Source of the DNA: Prevotellaceae bacterium UBA4372
GTDB taxonomy: Bacteria; Bacteroidota; Bacteroidia; Bacteroidales; Bacteroidaceae
Direction: 5' to 3'
Assembly (NCBI GenBank): GCA_002391275.1
Contig: DGSC01000070.1
Span: 1 to 42,540, forward strand
DNA: 42,540 nucleotides
Every line of letters begins with the position of its first letter. Position 1 is the first letter of the stretch. Below the pieces are notes generated by a model. The model saw only the letters and a program-made list of their open reading frames with translations. It was not told the DNA's origin and did not search any database. The position numbers and the translations under genes were made by a program. Below, in pieces: positions 42,222 through 42,540 of the stretch.

Positions 42222-42540
42222 ATGAGTCAAAAACGTGTTTACACCTTCGGCAACGGACAAGCTGAAGGCAATGCGCAGATGCGCGAGCAGCTCGGTGGCA
42301 AAGGCGCCAACCTGGCTGAGATGAACCTCATCGGCGTTCCCGTGCCTCCGGGCTTCACCATCACCACCGACGTGTGCAATGAGTACTACGAGGTAGGTCA
42401 GGAGAAGATCATGGAGCTCCTCAACGACGATGTCATGGCAGCCGTCAAGCACATCGAGACCCTCATGAACTCCAAGTTCGGCGATGCCCAGAACCCGCTG
42501 CTCGTCAGCGTACGCTCCGGCGCACGCGCTTCCATGCCCG
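42222..42540 (+). CDS. ppdK: Pyruvate, phosphate dikinase, N-terminal part (runs off the window)
   Basis: The first 106 codons are present and the frame is open at the window end. The product MSQKRVYTFGNGQAEGNAQ continues with LGGKGANLAEM (about 25-35), the conserved N-terminal nucleotide-binding segment, VPVPPGFTITT (about 39-49) and PLLVSVRSGARASMPG, all hallmarks of PPDK. The enzyme interconverts pyruvate, ATP and phosphate with PEP, AMP and PPi, so it can pair with PPi-PFK in PPi-based glycolysis. It has its own promoter and lies after a terminator, so it is separate from the sulfonation cluster. Confidence 0.93.
   Translation, partial: MSQKRVYTFGNGQAEGNAQMREQLGGKGANLAEMNLIGVPVPPGFTITTDVCNEYYEVGQEKIMELLNDDVMAAVKHIETLMNSKFGDAQNPLLVSVRSGARASMP

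Overview
The window looks like chromosomal DNA of a Bacteroidales bacterium, most likely a member of the Prevotellaceae; the genus cannot be fixed from this sequence alone. The reasons are lineage-typical families (DUF3127, DUF4491, DUF4835, DUF4923, a PCMD-domain protein, long-form PPi-dependent phosphofructokinase, Rho with a large disordered insert), no clear Shine-Dalgarno motifs, and several promoters of the Bacteroidetes type (TTTG, 19-20 nt, TAnnTTTG). No insertion sequence, phage gene, CRISPR array or clear pseudogene was seen.

Layout. 1-143: two tRNA genes on the minus strand (partial Leu, complete Gly-GCC). 294-5576, minus strand: DUF3127 protein, PPi-PFK, membrane-anchored GH25 lysozyme, secreted PCMD protein and carboxynorspermidine decarboxylase, probably one unit read from a promoter near 5660. 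5811-6938: dnaN with its own promoter and a strong terminator. 7026-15771, plus strand: nine tightly packed genes (DEDDh exonuclease, coaBC, DUF4835, recN, protease-like/TPR protein, rlmH, DUF4491, RluA-type pseudouridine synthase, DUF4923 lipoprotein) ending at a strong terminator. 15907-16060: a tandem array of a 22-bp repeat. 16120-18245, minus strand: cutC and a GH29 fucosidase. 18454-20708, plus strand: TerB/DnaJ protein, a Tyr-rich lipoprotein and a B3/B4-domain protein. 20725-22560, minus: an ABC-F ATPase. 22768-24783, plus: rho. 24878-27736, minus: an FadL-like outer-membrane protein and an unusual aromatic- and Gly-rich secreted protein.

From 28040 to the end everything is on the plus strand: fabD, a GH13 lipoprotein, then SLC13 transporter, cysC, cysD, a very large DUF4011 helicase-nuclease, cysN, a sulfotransferase, and L-serine ammonia-lyase. 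A second array of the same 22-bp repeat and a terminator follow, then the start of ppdK.

The most interesting region is 30801-40534. Sulfate uptake (SLC13), activation to APS (CysD/CysN), phosphorylation to PAPS (CysC) and transfer (sulfotransferase) form one pathway, with no sulfate-reduction gene in sight, so the cluster appears built for sulfonating an acceptor molecule. A DUF4011-helicase-Vsr-like protein, an architecture linked to antiphage defence (Hhe), sits between cysD and cysN, the two subunits of one enzyme. The second noteworthy observation is the 22-bp repeat family at two intergenic sites 26 kb apart.
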